Below, piece after piece: positions 18,735 to 28,247 of a stretch of DNA of 64,000 nt. The stretch comes from a bacterium UBP14_UBA6098. Lineage in GTDB: Bacteria; UBP14; UBA6098. The position numbers were made by a program, and so were the translations under genes. Below the pieces are notes generated by a model that worked only from the letters and a program-made list of their open reading frames with translations, was not told the origin of the DNA and searched no databases. How positions within the stretch are numbered: the stretch's first letter is position 1; every line of letters begins with the position of its first letter. The stretch lies in contig DIWU01000008.1 of the NCBI GenBank assembly GCA_002428525.1, positions 50,441 through 114,440 of the forward strand, given 5' to 3'.

Positions 18735-19901
18735 ATGAAATTAGTCCGAGTAATAGTTTTTGTGGTTGTTGTTTCGCTGGCAATCTCCTCCTGCGCCGGC
18801 AGATTCAATGTTTCCGCGCGCGAGGCGGGTGAAACCGTTCGCCCGTGGGCGGTGGTTCGCGGGGACTGCGCGGGTTTGGCCTATTCGGGCGAGGGGTCGG
18901 GCAAGGCCGAGATAATGTGGTATTCCAATACCAAAATACCGATTATCGCCGGGCCTGTGGCGGGCGACGGCGTGATTTTTGTGCCGGTGCCGAACCGGCG
19001 AGTGATCGCCTTCGACGCAGAAAGCGGCAAGCGCCTCGGAAGGCTTTGGATAGAGGTGTTGCCGAACAACGGTTTGGCCTTGGGCGATGGGCTTTTAGCT
19101 CTGAGCGGACGAAGCGATTTCAACCGGCTTCGAGTTTATGATTATCGTTCCGGCGATTTTTTATGGGAGAATACCAGCGATAGGGCCTTTGCGGCCCCGA
19201 TCTTTTGCGGGGATGCGCTTTATTATACTACTGCCAAAGGCGCGGTTTTCTCTATCGATGCGCGAACGGGCGAGCGGAATTGGCGGACTGAGATTTCCGG
19301 GGCGGTGATCGAGTATGAGCCGGCTTTTCGGGACAGTTTGCTTTATATCGCGGATTCCAACAAACGCCTCGTCGCGATGACAGCCGATTCGGGCGCCGTC
19401 CGATGGACTGTGAACCTCGCGTCGCCGCCCTGCGGCCAGCCGGTGGTCATTCCCGACCATGTGATCGTCCCGACCTCGAGCGGAAAGATCTATGCCGTGC
19501 TTCTCGACGGTTCGATTCGTCTGACTATAGACTCTCCGGGCGAGATGGGCGCCGGAATCGCGTGTTCCGGGCCGACGGTCTTCGGTGTGACGACGCAAGG
19601 GGTTGTGTTTGCGGGCGATTTGGGTCAAGGTGGAATCTATTGGCAGACGAACCTGAACACTCCTGTGATAGCGCCGCCGGTGCTTTGGGGGAAGCAGGTC
19701 GCAGTTGTCACCGCGGAGGGCGAGCTTAAGCTTCTTTACTACTCGGACGGTGCGGTCGAAAGCGATATCGATCTCGGCTCGCCGGTGTCGGCGCCGCCGA
19801 TTATTTACAACAATAAACTTTATATTGCAACAGAAAAAGGCGAATTGATAGCGATCACTCGAAATTATAAAAAGGCGGAAGAGGAAGATGGATCAAATTG
19901 A
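18735..19901 (+). CDS. PQQ-type beta-propeller lipoprotein (BamB-like)
   Basis: The ATG at 18735 gives a 388-aa protein with a lipoprotein signal peptide (MKLVRVIVFVVVVSLAISSC, lipidated Cys at residue 20). The longer frame from 18606 adds 43 residues encoded by GC-rich palindromic DNA and is rejected. The body is a repeated propeller with blades such as GVIFVPVPNRRVIAFDAESG, GAVFSIDARTGERNWR, KRLVAMTADSGAVRW and GKIYAVLLDGS. In BamB such propellers scaffold outer-membrane protein assembly, but many similar lipoproteins have no known role. The gene overlaps lysS by 14 bases. There is no clear ribosome site before 18735, and a promoter-like TTGACT-17-TAAAAT ends only one base before the ATG, so the start is less certain than the gene. 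Confidence 0.78.
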   Translation: MKLVRVIVFVVVVSLAISSCAGRFNVSAREAGETVRPWAVVRGDCAGLAYSGEGSGKAEIMWYSNTKIPIIAGPVAGDGVIFVPVPNRRVIAFDAESGKRLGRLWIEVLPNNGLALGDGLLALSGRSDFNRLRVYDYRSGDFLWENTSDRAFAAPIFCGDALYYTTAKGAVFSIDARTGERNWRTEISGAVIEYEPAFRDSLLYIADSNKRLVAMTADSGAVRWTVNLASPPCGQPVVIPDHVIVPTSSGKIYAVLLDGSIRLTIDSPGEMGAGIACSGPTVFGVTTQGVVFAGDLGQGGIYWQTNLNTPVIAPPVLWGKQVAVVTAEGELKLLYYSDGAVESDIDLGSPVSAPPIIYNNKLYIATEKGELIAITRNYKKAEEEDGSN

Positions 19902-21465
19902 AATAGACCCGCGGGATCAACGCGCGATTAGAATATCTAAGTTGGAAAAGCTACGCGCCGGAGGCTTCGAACCCTACCCGGCGCGGATTCCCGAGGGGCG
20001 CGTCACGATATCGTTTGTCAACAAAGAATGGGAGCATCTGCGGCAAATCTCCGACGAGACCGGACAGGTTATTCGCCCGGGGACTGTCGTCACGCTTGCG
20101 GGACGAATAACCGCGCTTCGTAGCCACGGCAAATCGATGTTCATCGGTCTCACCGACGGCACCGGCGATTTTCAGGTCTATTTTCGCAAGAACACTCTCG
20201 ACGAGAGCAACCCCGAGGACCCTGAAATCTATGAACGCGCGAAGGAGCTGGATTTGGGCGATTTTATTTGGGCGGAGGGCGAGCTTTTCACGACGCGAAC
20301 CGGCGAGCCGACGCTTTCGGCAAACCGCTGGGGGGTGGCCGCGAAGGCCCTTCTTCAGCTTCCCGAGAAATACCACGGCCTGACCGACCCCGATCTGCGG
20401 CTTCGCCAGCGCTACCTCGATCTCCTCGCGAACCCGGAGGTCAAGCGCAATCTGGAAAAACGGGCTTTAGTCATTAAGACTATCCGCGCTTGCCTCGAGG
20501 ACGAGGGCTATATCGAGCTCGAGACGCCGGTTCTCACCTCGCTTTACGGCGGTGCGGCGGCGCGCCCCTTCACAACCCATCATAACGCCCTCGATATCGA
20601 CCTTTATCTGCGCATCGCGACGGAACTTTACCTCAAGCGCCTCATAGTCGGGGGCTTCGAGCGAGTGTTCGAGATGGGCAAGGTCTTCCGAAACGAGGGA
20701 ATCGACCGCGATCATAACCCCGAATTCACACTGCTCGAGCTTTACGAGGCCTTCGCCGATTACAACCGTATGATGAAAATCGCCGAGCTTTTAGTCGGCC
20801 AATCAGCGCGGGCTGTGGCGAGGTTCGCCGAGGGTGCCGGAGAGACCTATTTCCGCACGGGCGAAGATGGCGCTCTTTCTGTTGAGCGCGAGGGCGTGCT
20901 GATCTCGTTCCGCCCCCCTTTCGAGAGGATTAAGTTTGTCGATTCGATCGCGAATATTACCGGTATCGATGTTCTCAAGTCGGAGAAATCCGAGCTGGTC
21001 GAGTTCTTCAAGTCGAATGGCATCGATTTCGATCCCAAACAGCCCTATTGGCCGCTGGTCGATAAACTGTTCTCGGAGACAGTCGAGCCGAGGCTTATTC
21101 AGCCGACCTTCGTTCTGGACTATCCGGTCGGCCTGTCGCCGCTGGCCAAGCGAAAGGCCGATGCGCCGGAACTTACCGAGCGGTTCGAGCTTTTCGTCTG
21201 GGGGATGGAGATCGCCAATGCCTTCAGCGAGCTGAACGACCCGCTGGATCAGCGCGCGCGTATGGAGGCGCAGGTCGCGCAACGCGCCGCCGGCGACGAG
21301 GATGCCCCCAACAAGATCGACGAGGACTTTTTGACCGCGCTCGAGCATGGAATGCCGCCAACCGGAGGCATGGGCATCGGTATCGGCAGGCTCGTGACGA
21401 TTCTCTCCGGGGCCTCGAGCCTCAAGGAGATAACGCCGTTTCCGCTTGTGAAGCCGCGGAGTTAG
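19888..21465 (+). CDS. lysS: Lysyl-tRNA synthetase, class II
   Basis: The 525-aa enzyme charges tRNA-Lys. An OB-fold anticodon-binding domain occupies about residues 60-165 (VTLAGRITALRSHGKSMF, LTDGTGDFQVYF). The class II catalytic core follows, with TELYLKRLIVGGFERVFEMG, motif 2 FRNEGIDRDHNPEFTLLE and motif 3 PPTGGMGIGIGRLV near the C-terminus. Length and order match bacterial LysS. The start overlaps the propeller lipoprotein gene by 14 bases and lies behind GAGGAAG. The permease gene follows 3 bases after the stop, so the lipoprotein, lysS and permease are translated from one message. Confidence 0.97.
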   Translation: MDQIEIDPRDQRAIRISKLEKLRAGGFEPYPARIPEGRVTISFVNKEWEHLRQISDETGQVIRPGTVVTLAGRITALRSHGKSMFIGLTDGTGDFQVYFRKNTLDESNPEDPEIYERAKELDLGDFIWAEGELFTTRTGEPTLSANRWGVAAKALLQLPEKYHGLTDPDLRLRQRYLDLLANPEVKRNLEKRALVIKTIRACLEDEGYIELETPVLTSLYGGAAARPFTTHHNALDIDLYLRIATELYLKRLIVGGFERVFEMGKVFRNEGIDRDHNPEFTLLELYEAFADYNRMMKIAELLVGQSARAVARFAEGAGETYFRTGEDGALSVEREGVLISFRPPFERIKFVDSIANITGIDVLKSEKSELVEFFKSNGIDFDPKQPYWPLVDKLFSETVEPRLIQPTFVLDYPVGLSPLAKRKADAPELTERFELFVWGMEIANAFSELNDPLDQRARMEAQVAQRAAGDEDAPNKIDEDFLTALEHGMPPTGGMGIGIGRLVTILSGASSLKEITPFPLVKPRS

Positions 21466-21468
21466 GAC

Positions 21469-22695
21469 TTGAAGGTCGCCTTTTACATCGCGATGAAGTT
21501 CCTCAAGGCGCGCCACCGAAACCGCTTCGTTTCGTTGGTCGCGGTTTTGGCGATAGTCGGTATCGCGATCGGTGTCGCCGCGCTGATTGTCAGCCTCTCG
21601 GTGATGAACGGCTTCGAGGGCGAGGTGCGAAGCAGAATTGTCGATACCGTTTCGCATATCAATATTCACTCGCTCCGCGCGGAGAATATCCTCGATTGGC
21701 GCCCGCTGGTCGAAAGGCTCGCGAAGAGGGGCGATGTCGTCGCGGCGGCGCCGTTTGTTTACGGCAAGGTGCCGATTGCGCACGAGGGCTTGTTCGATGG
21801 TGTGATGCTCCGTGGAGTGGTGCCCTCGCGCGAGGTCGCGATCGGGAACCCCGAGAGCACGATAGTCCGCGGCGAATGGCTTCCCGAGAGGCCGGATTCC
21901 GGTTTGCCGCAGATCGCGCTCGGGCTGTATCTGGCGGATAATCTCTCGGCCGGCCCGGGCGACACGATAATCATCTATGGCCTCGATGCCGCGCAGGGCG
22001 CGAGAATTAGTCCAAAGCTATATCGCTTAGAGGTTTGCGGTGTATTCGAGACGGGGATGTTCGATTTCGACGCGGCGCTGGCCTATATCAACCTCGAATC
22101 CGCGCAGAGGATTTTCGAGCTTGGCGAGGCCGTCACGGGGATCGAGCTAAGGGTGCGGAATTTCTACGAGGCGGACAAGATCGCCGACCGCATCGAGGAC
22201 GACCTCGGCTTCCCCTACTACGCTATGTCTTGGGCGGAGATGAACAAGAACCTGTTCTCGTGGATGACCATCGAGAAATGGGGGCTGTTTTTGCTACTGA
22301 GCCTGATTATCGCGGTCGCGGCGTTCAATATCGCCAGCACGCTGATTATGATCGTTATGGAGAAAACCCCGCAGGTCGGGATTTTGCGCGCGATGGGCGC
22401 GACCTCGAAGCTCATATGGCGTGTCTTTTTCATTCAGGGCCTGATCCTCGGCCTGATAGGAACCGCTATCGGCGGGATTATCGGCGTGGTTTTGGCCTTT
22501 ATACAGAACCGCTGGGAGGTGGTCTCGCTTCCCTCGGAGATTTACTCGATCTCGTCGCTTCCGGTCGATATGCGCGCGCTGGATGTCCTCGCTATCTGCG
22601 GCGCGTCGGTGATTATTACCCTGATTTCGAGCATATATCCAGCGGTGCGGGCGGCGAAGTCGAAACCGATCGAGGCCATTCGGATGAGCAATTAA
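21469..22695 (+). CDS. LolC/LolE-type ABC transporter permease
   Basis: The 408-aa inner-membrane protein has the MacB/LolCE layout: one transmembrane helix near residues 21-45 after FYIAMKFLKARHRNRF, a large periplasmic domain (about 50-265), and three C-terminal helices (KWGLFLLLSLIIAVAAFNIAS and two more). Lol permeases extract mature lipoproteins for transfer to the outer membrane, which fits the lipoprotein genes in this window. The start is TTG at 21469, three bases after the lysS stop with GCGGAG upstream; an ATG at 21493 would remove the conserved FYIAMKFLK segment. No LolD ATPase gene is in the window. Confidence 0.88.
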   Translation: MKVAFYIAMKFLKARHRNRFVSLVAVLAIVGIAIGVAALIVSLSVMNGFEGEVRSRIVDTVSHINIHSLRAENILDWRPLVERLAKRGDVVAAAPFVYGKVPIAHEGLFDGVMLRGVVPSREVAIGNPESTIVRGEWLPERPDSGLPQIALGLYLADNLSAGPGDTIIIYGLDAAQGARISPKLYRLEVCGVFETGMFDFDAALAYINLESAQRIFELGEAVTGIELRVRNFYEADKIADRIEDDLGFPYYAMSWAEMNKNLFSWMTIEKWGLFLLLSLIIAVAAFNIASTLIMIVMEKTPQVGILRAMGATSKLIWRVFFIQGLILGLIGTAIGGIIGVVLAFIQNRWEVVSLPSEIYSISSLPVDMRALDVLAICGASVIITLISSIYPAVRAAKSKPIEAIRMSN

Positions 22696-22713
22696 GTTTT
22701 TTTGGAGGGGTCA

Positions 22714-24717
22714 ATGAAGGGTTTTTTACTGCTACTTCTTTCCTATTCGGTCCTCGCCTTTGACACATTATGGATACCGATAACAATCCCGATGAGGGAC
22801 GGTAAGTCACTCGCGGGCGATTTTTACACTATCGACTCGGCCTCGGTTAAACCGGTTGTTCTGATCCAAACGCCATACAACAAGGCGACATATCGGGTTC
22901 CATCGCTTTTTCTCGATGTCTCGGACACGAGCGGATTTTGGAATATTCAATCCTATCATTTTGTGATCCTCGATTGGCGGGGGTTTTACGCCTCGGCGTC
23001 GGCCGAGTCTTCGGGTTATGACCGCGGTCTCGACGGTTACGATGCGGTCGAGTGGATAGCCTCGCGCCCTTGGTGCGACGGCAATATCGGCACCTACGGC
23101 GGTTCCGCTTTGGGGGATATTCAATTCAAAACCGCCAAGCATAAGCCGCCGCATCTGGTCTGCTGTGTGCCCTATATCAGAGATTACAAAACCAAGTATT
23201 CCGACTACTATTACGGCGGCGACTATCGCAAACAACATGTCGAGGCCATGTCCGGATTGGGTTTCCTGACGCCGGCGGTGGTTCTCGCATATCCAACCTA
23301 CGGACCGGTTTGGATGAGTATCGAGAACAACTCGGATTACCCGGAATCGATAGAGGTGCCTATCCTTATGGCCAGCGGATGGTTCGACCATTACCCGGGC
23401 GATTGTCTTCGGGCCTTCAGAGACCTTCGGGAGCGAAGTCATCCCGCCGTTCGGAATCTGCATCGAATGATCATGGGGCCGTGGACTCATATGGGCGTCG
23501 ATAAAGCGAATCAAGGGGAGTTGACCTTTTCGGGGGCCGAGGATTTCTTTGACGATTATGTGAAGCTGTTTTTCGATCGCTTTTTGCGGGGCGCCGACAA
23601 CGATTACGAGGGGACGCCGGTTATTCAGTTCTTCCAGATGGGCGAGGATATATGGTTTTCGACGGAGGATTGGTTCGCCCTCGGTGATCGCAGGGATACT
23701 TTGTATTTGAGCCTTTCGGGGGGGCTTTCCGATCTCCCGCCCGCCGCGCCTTCCGGTTACGACTCGTTATTTTACGATCCCCGGGATCCTTCGCCGTCTT
23801 ACGGCGGTGCCTGCTTCAACCCACTCGACACTACGGTCGTCGTCGGGCCGGTTGATATTTCGGACACGATCGAGTCCCGTGGTGATGTGCTGATATATTC
23901 TACCGGGGTTTTAGCGGACGATCTTCGAATCGACGGCGGATTGAGGGTCGAGTTGTTTATCTCCTCGAACCGGCTCGACACGGATTTCGCGGTTCGCCTT
24001 TGCGATGTTTATCCCGACGGCAGGTCGATAATCCTCACCGACGGAATCCGCCGCGCGCGTTTCAGGAACGGGTTTACAACCGGAGAGCTTCTATCGCCCG
24101 GCACTGTGTATTCGGTGCCGGTCGAGCTTCAGGAACTCGCGCACACATTCATCTCGGGGCATAGACTGCGGATCGTCCTAAGCTCCTCCGATTATCCCCG
24201 CTTCGATATCAACCTGAACAACGGCGGTGCGATGTATGTCGCAGGGGATACATTAGCGGCAGTAAATCGGGTTTATACCAATTCGATCTATCCTTCGAGG
24301 CTGATTTACACGCAGTCGAGTTTATTGAATGCAGGCGAGGGTATTTCGCAGAGGCCCGCCGATTTTGGGATTACGGTTTTTCCGAACCCGTTCAATTCGG
24401 CGGTTTCCATCTCTGCCCCTTCCGGCGCGGAAATTGGGATTTTCGATGTGAACGGCCGTTTGATCGCGCAATTGCCCGCGGGCGGTTCCGGAGGGGCGGG
24501 TTTTACGCCCGCCCGTAACGATGGCGCGCACGATAACGAACGCGACGGCGCAAGACAGTCTGAAGCGACCAATGTATTTATATGGACACCTGATGAAACC
24601 ATCCCCTCCGGTGTCTATCTCGTGCGGGCGTCATCAGACGGCCGAGGCGGCCTCGCCCCTGTGGGCGAGCCGGATTCCGGGCGGTTTGTCGCGAAAAGAA
24701 TTGTGTATTTGAAATAA
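22714..24717 (+). CDS. CocE/NonD-type hydrolase with C-terminal sorting domain
   Basis: The ATG at 22714 follows GGAGGGG; the in-frame TTG at 22702 lies inside that ribosome site. The 667-aa protein has a short signal peptide (MKGFLLLLLSYSVLAF), an alpha/beta hydrolase domain (IPMRDGKSLAGDFY, catalytic nucleophile S131 in YGGSALGD) and a C-terminal jelly-roll (DFAVRLCDVYPDGRS) as in cocaine esterase, glutaryl-7-ACA acylase and X-Pro dipeptidyl peptidase. It ends with a type IX sorting domain (VFPNPFNSAVSI ... SGVYLVRASS ... IVYLK). Within that domain are two extra low-complexity insertions encoded by DNA hairpins (24494-24514 and 24652-24669). Predicted role: secreted esterase or peptidase; substrate unknown. 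Confidence 0.88.
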   Translation: MKGFLLLLLSYSVLAFDTLWIPITIPMRDGKSLAGDFYTIDSASVKPVVLIQTPYNKATYRVPSLFLDVSDTSGFWNIQSYHFVILDWRGFYASASAESSGYDRGLDGYDAVEWIASRPWCDGNIGTYGGSALGDIQFKTAKHKPPHLVCCVPYIRDYKTKYSDYYYGGDYRKQHVEAMSGLGFLTPAVVLAYPTYGPVWMSIENNSDYPESIEVPILMASGWFDHYPGDCLRAFRDLRERSHPAVRNLHRMIMGPWTHMGVDKANQGELTFSGAEDFFDDYVKLFFDRFLRGADNDYEGTPVIQFFQMGEDIWFSTEDWFALGDRRDTLYLSLSGGLSDLPPAAPSGYDSLFYDPRDPSPSYGGACFNPLDTTVVVGPVDISDTIESRGDVLIYSTGVLADDLRIDGGLRVELFISSNRLDTDFAVRLCDVYPDGRSIILTDGIRRARFRNGFTTGELLSPGTVYSVPVELQELAHTFISGHRLRIVLSSSDYPRFDINLNNGGAMYVAGDTLAAVNRVYTNSIYPSRLIYTQSSLLNAGEGISQRPADFGITVFPNPFNSAVSISAPSGAEIGIFDVNGRLIAQLPAGGSGGAGFTPARNDGAHDNERDGARQSEATNVFIWTPDETIPSGVYLVRASSDGRGGLAPVGEPDSGRFVAKRIVYLK

Positions 24718-25059
24718 ATCGCGGGCGGCTCGCGGAAACAATTGGGCTTTCGCCACTTCTATAAAAAGGGAGGCGAAGAGGTCCTCCTTCCAAGGGGGGG
24801 TAATACCCCCGAGGATCATCGCCTGAAACACTGTAGGGCGCAAAGGGCCTCCCCTACATCAAAGCGCGCACCCCGCGCCCTCGTGTAATACCCATAACCT
24901 ATAACCCAAAACCTATAACCTACTTTACCGTGCTCTTCAGAGCACTCATGTAATACCCTTTACCTTTTACCCTTCACCCTTTACCTTTTTATACTTTGCC
25001 TTTTATCCAATCTTCAGTATAATATATAATTATTTTGCAAATTCCAAACTGGAGATAAA
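24718..25059. other. 342-bp intergenic region with short palindromes and C-rich repeats
   Basis: No gene is seen. The left half holds small hairpins, such as GGGGG-TAATA-CCCCC near 24797 and GTAGGG/CCCTAC around 24832-24856. The right half is a C-rich run of ACCYATA and ACCYTTT words in which TGTAATACCC occurs twice (24884 and 24949), each time leading into such words. Between them is a hairpin, GTGCTC-TTCA-GAGCAC, near 24930-24945. The alaS promoter lies at the right end. Confidence 0.6.
24996..25023 (+). promoter_or_regulatory. Promoter of the alaS operon
   Basis: TTGCCT at 24996-25001 and a perfect TATAAT at 25018-25023 are separated by 16 bases, 36 bases before the alaS ATG, which has GGAG as its ribosome site. 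Confidence 0.68.
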
Positions 25060-27660
25060 ATGGACAGCAGGACTGTAAGAAGCAAGTTTCTCGAATACTT
25101 CGAATCGCACGAGCACACGATAGTCAATTCAAGCCCCTTAGTTCCGATAGGCGACCCGACGCTACTTTTCGCCAATGCCGGAATGAACCAATTCAAAGAT
25201 TATTTCCTCGACAAGGCTGTGGCGCCCTACCCGCGGGCGGCCTCGGCGCAGAAATGTATGCGCGTTTCCGGCAAGCACAACGACCTCGAGGATGTCGGCC
25301 GCGACGGCACTCACCACACCTTTTTCGAGATGATGGGCAACTGGTCGTTCGGCGACTATTTCAAGCGCGACGCGATCGAGATGGCTTGGGAGCTTGTGAC
25401 TGTCGGCTACGGCCTCGAGCCGGAGCGGCTTTGGGCCTCGGTCTATAAGGACGACGACGAGGCCGAGCGGATTTGGCGGAAGATACTCCCCCCCGAGCGG
25501 ATCCTCCGCTTCGGCGAGAAGGACAATTTCTGGGAGATGGCCGAGGTCGGGCCGTGCGGGCCCTGTAGCGAGATCCACTACGACATGGGCTTCGGCGAGG
25601 GCAAGCGCCCGAACGACCCCGGCGGCCGCTTCATCGAGATTTGGAACCTTGTGTTCATGCAGTATTTCAAGGACGAATCCGGCGTCGTCACGCCGCTCCC
25701 GAAGCAACATGTTGACACCGGCCTCGGCCTCGAGCGCGCGGTCGCGATCTTGCAGGGCGCGCGGGAGAACTACGAGACAGACCTTTTCGCGCCGATTATC
25801 GGCAAGGTCGAGGAGATCACCGGCGCGGATTTCAACGACCCCGATCAGCGCATGCCGATTCGCGTCATCGCGGATCATATTCGCGCGCTGGCCTTCGCAA
25901 TCGCCGACGGCGCGCTCCCCGGCAACGAGGGGCGCGGCTATGTCCTTCGGCGCCTACTTCGGCGCGCGTCGCGGTTCTCGCGCAAGCTCGGGCATCACGA
26001 GCCGATGCTATTCGAGCTGGTCGCTCCGCTGACCGACAAGATGGGCGAGGTCTATCCCGAGCTGGTCTCGAAGAACCAACACATTGTCCGCGCGATCAAG
26101 TCCGAGGAGGAGCGCTTCGCGCAGACGCTCGATATCGGGATCGAGCTTTTCCAAGACCTCGCGAAGAAGGCCGCCGCCAAGGGCGACCTGACAATCTGGG
26201 GGCAGGATGCCTTCAAACTCTACGACACCTATGGTTTCCCGATCGACCTGACCGAGCTGATGGCCTCCGAGGCGGGGCTGGTCGTCGATCATAAGGGCTT
26301 CACCAAGGAAATGGAAAAACAGCGCGAACGCGCGCGCGGCGCCTCGCTCTTTGATGTCGTGCGGGAGCTGGGTGCCGGCGAATGGAGGGTTTTGTCGGAG
26401 GGCGCGGACTCGGTCTTTCGGGGCTATGAAAAGACCGAGCTTCAGGCCAAGGTGCGCAAATACCAAACCGCCGCGGACGGCCGAATTCGGTTGATCCTCG
26501 ACGAGACGCCCTTCTATGCCGAGTCGGGCGGTCAGGTCGGCGACACCGGCACGATCGAGGGCGACGGCTGGACGCTCGAGGTCGAGGACACAAAAAAGGA
26601 CGCGGATTCAGTTGTTCATATAGGCACACTAAAGGGCAGTATCAGCGCTTCGACCGAGGTCTTCGCCAAGGTCGATTCGGGCCGGAGAAACGCGATCCGC
26701 CGGAATCACACGGCGACGCACCTTCTGCATTTCGCCCTGCGTAAGGTAATCGGCGAGCATGTCCATCAGGGCGGCTCGCTGGTGACACCGGACAGGATGC
26801 GCTTCGACTACACGCATTTCGAGGCGCCCTCGGAACTTCAGCTGAGGAAGATCGAGCGCATCGTCAACGAGCTTGCTATGGCGGATATTCCGGTCTGTTC
26901 GCGGGAGCTGGCCTATCGCGAGGCGCTCGACGCCGGCGCGATGGCGCTTTTCGGCGAGAAATACGGCGAGCGCGTTCGAATGATCTCGATAGAGCCTGTC
27001 TCGCGCGAGCTTTGCGGCGGAACGCATCTGTCGAGAACCGGCGAGATGGGCGCGTTTCTGATTCGCGCGGAAAGCTCCGTCGGAAGCGGCCTTCGCCGAA
27101 TCGAGGCCATCACCGGCGCATCGGTTTTGGATTGGGCGAACGAGGTGCGAGGCGAAAGGGACGAGTTGAAGATCATCCTGAAGGCCGGGCAATCGGGCGA
27201 TTTGGTCGAGAAGGCCCGATCGATGGTCGCCGAGGGAAAGCGCTTAGAGGCGACAATCGAGGAGCTGGAACGCGCTAGGACCGGCGACACCGCGGATTCG
27301 CTACTTCTGAGAGTTGTCGAATGCCCGACCGGCCGGTTCATTGCCGAGAAAGTAAGCGTTGCGGGGCGCGATCTTTTAGCCCAACTCGTCGATGAGATGA
27401 AGGGCCGGATCGGCACAGGCGTGGTTTTCCTTCTGGCCGATATCGACGGCAAGGCGGCGATTATCGCCGGCGCTACGCCCGATATGGTTCAGCGCGGTGT
27501 GTCCGCGGGTGAGATAGTTCACGGCGCTTCGGGGATTATGGGAGGAAGCGGCGGCGGACGGCCGGACTTCGCCCAAGGCGGCGGCAGGGATATGTCCCTC
27601 GCCGACGAGGCGGTCAGCTGGGTTCGCGACAGGCTCCGCAAAGAGTTCGAGGCGAGATAA
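25060..27660 (+). CDS. alaS: Alanyl-tRNA synthetase
   Basis: The 866-aa enzyme has the full bacterial AlaRS layout. The class II core begins immediately (LFANAGMNQFKDYFL, QKCMRVSGKHNDLEDVG, FFEMMGNWSFGDYFK). A tRNA-recognition segment follows, then the editing domain with its Zn site (NHTATHLLH near residue 550 and CGGTH near 652), and a C-Ala domain ending in GGGRPDFAQGGG. Length is standard (about 875). The stop TAA shares its final A with the ATG of the exonuclease gene, so the two are translationally coupled. It attaches alanine to tRNA-Ala and clears mischarged Ser/Gly. Confidence 0.98.
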   Translation: MDSRTVRSKFLEYFESHEHTIVNSSPLVPIGDPTLLFANAGMNQFKDYFLDKAVAPYPRAASAQKCMRVSGKHNDLEDVGRDGTHHTFFEMMGNWSFGDYFKRDAIEMAWELVTVGYGLEPERLWASVYKDDDEAERIWRKILPPERILRFGEKDNFWEMAEVGPCGPCSEIHYDMGFGEGKRPNDPGGRFIEIWNLVFMQYFKDESGVVTPLPKQHVDTGLGLERAVAILQGARENYETDLFAPIIGKVEEITGADFNDPDQRMPIRVIADHIRALAFAIADGALPGNEGRGYVLRRLLRRASRFSRKLGHHEPMLFELVAPLTDKMGEVYPELVSKNQHIVRAIKSEEERFAQTLDIGIELFQDLAKKAAAKGDLTIWGQDAFKLYDTYGFPIDLTELMASEAGLVVDHKGFTKEMEKQRERARGASLFDVVRELGAGEWRVLSEGADSVFRGYEKTELQAKVRKYQTAADGRIRLILDETPFYAESGGQVGDTGTIEGDGWTLEVEDTKKDADSVVHIGTLKGSISASTEVFAKVDSGRRNAIRRNHTATHLLHFALRKVIGEHVHQGGSLVTPDRMRFDYTHFEAPSELQLRKIERIVNELAMADIPVCSRELAYREALDAGAMALFGEKYGERVRMISIEPVSRELCGGTHLSRTGEMGAFLIRAESSVGSGLRRIEAITGASVLDWANEVRGERDELKIILKAGQSGDLVEKARSMVAEGKRLEATIEELERARTGDTADSLLLRVVECPTGRFIAEKVSVAGRDLLAQLVDEMKGRIGTGVVFLLADIDGKAAIIAGATPDMVQRGVSAGEIVHGASGIMGGSGGGRPDFAQGGGRDMSLADEAVSWVRDRLRKEFEAR

Positions 27661-28247
27661 TGCCCAGTGCCCAGATAGATAAAGCGCGGTTTTTGGTCAT
27701 CGATCTCGAGATGACCGGCCTCGACCCCTCACGCGACGAGATTATCGAGGTCGCCGGCCTGCCGGTGGAGGGGTTTGTTTTCGGCTCCGAGCCGGGATTC
27801 TATTCCGAGATCGAACCCGAGCGCTCGATCCCCGCCGAAACAAAGGCTCTGCACGGCCTTCGAGGGAAGGAACTCGCCGCCGCGCCGTCCGCGAACTCGG
27901 TTTTGCCCGAGTTCATCAAGCTCTTCAATAATCGAATCATCGTCGGCCACAATGTCGCAATCGATATCGAGTTTCTCCGCCGTAAATCCAAGAGTGTCGG
28001 GGTGTTACCACCGAAGCGGCCATTAGTTGACACTATGAAAATGACCGGCGCGATTTGGCCGGACAAGGGCAGAGCAGGCCTTAGAGAGATGCTCTCGCTA
28101 CTCGAGATCGACGCACCCAAAAACCACCACAACGCCCTCGACGACGCCCGCGCAACCTCCGAGGCCTTCATTCGCCTCTTGCACCGGCTAAAGGGCGAGG
28201 GCAAAATCTTCAGCGTCGCCGATCTTCTGCGGATTGGGGGGATATGA
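27660..28247 (+). CDS. DEDDh 3'-5' exonuclease (DnaQ-like)
   Basis: The 195-aa protein is a single DnaQ-fold exonuclease. The catalytic residues are visible as D15 and E17 (VIDLEMTGLDP), D102 (GHNVAIDIEFL), H157 and D162 (HNALDDARAT), the DEDDh pattern of the polymerase III epsilon proofreading subunit and its relatives. It lacks the polymerase and helicase extensions found in some relatives, so it may be a free-standing proofreading or RNA/DNA trimming enzyme. It overlaps alaS by one base and the next gene by four (ATGA), an arrangement typical of one operon. Substrate (DNA or RNA) is not settled by sequence. Confidence 0.88.
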   Translation: MPSAQIDKARFLVIDLEMTGLDPSRDEIIEVAGLPVEGFVFGSEPGFYSEIEPERSIPAETKALHGLRGKELAAAPSANSVLPEFIKLFNNRIIVGHNVAIDIEFLRRKSKSVGVLPPKRPLVDTMKMTGAIWPDKGRAGLREMLSLLEIDAPKNHHNALDDARATSEAFIRLLHRLKGEGKIFSVADLLRIGGI

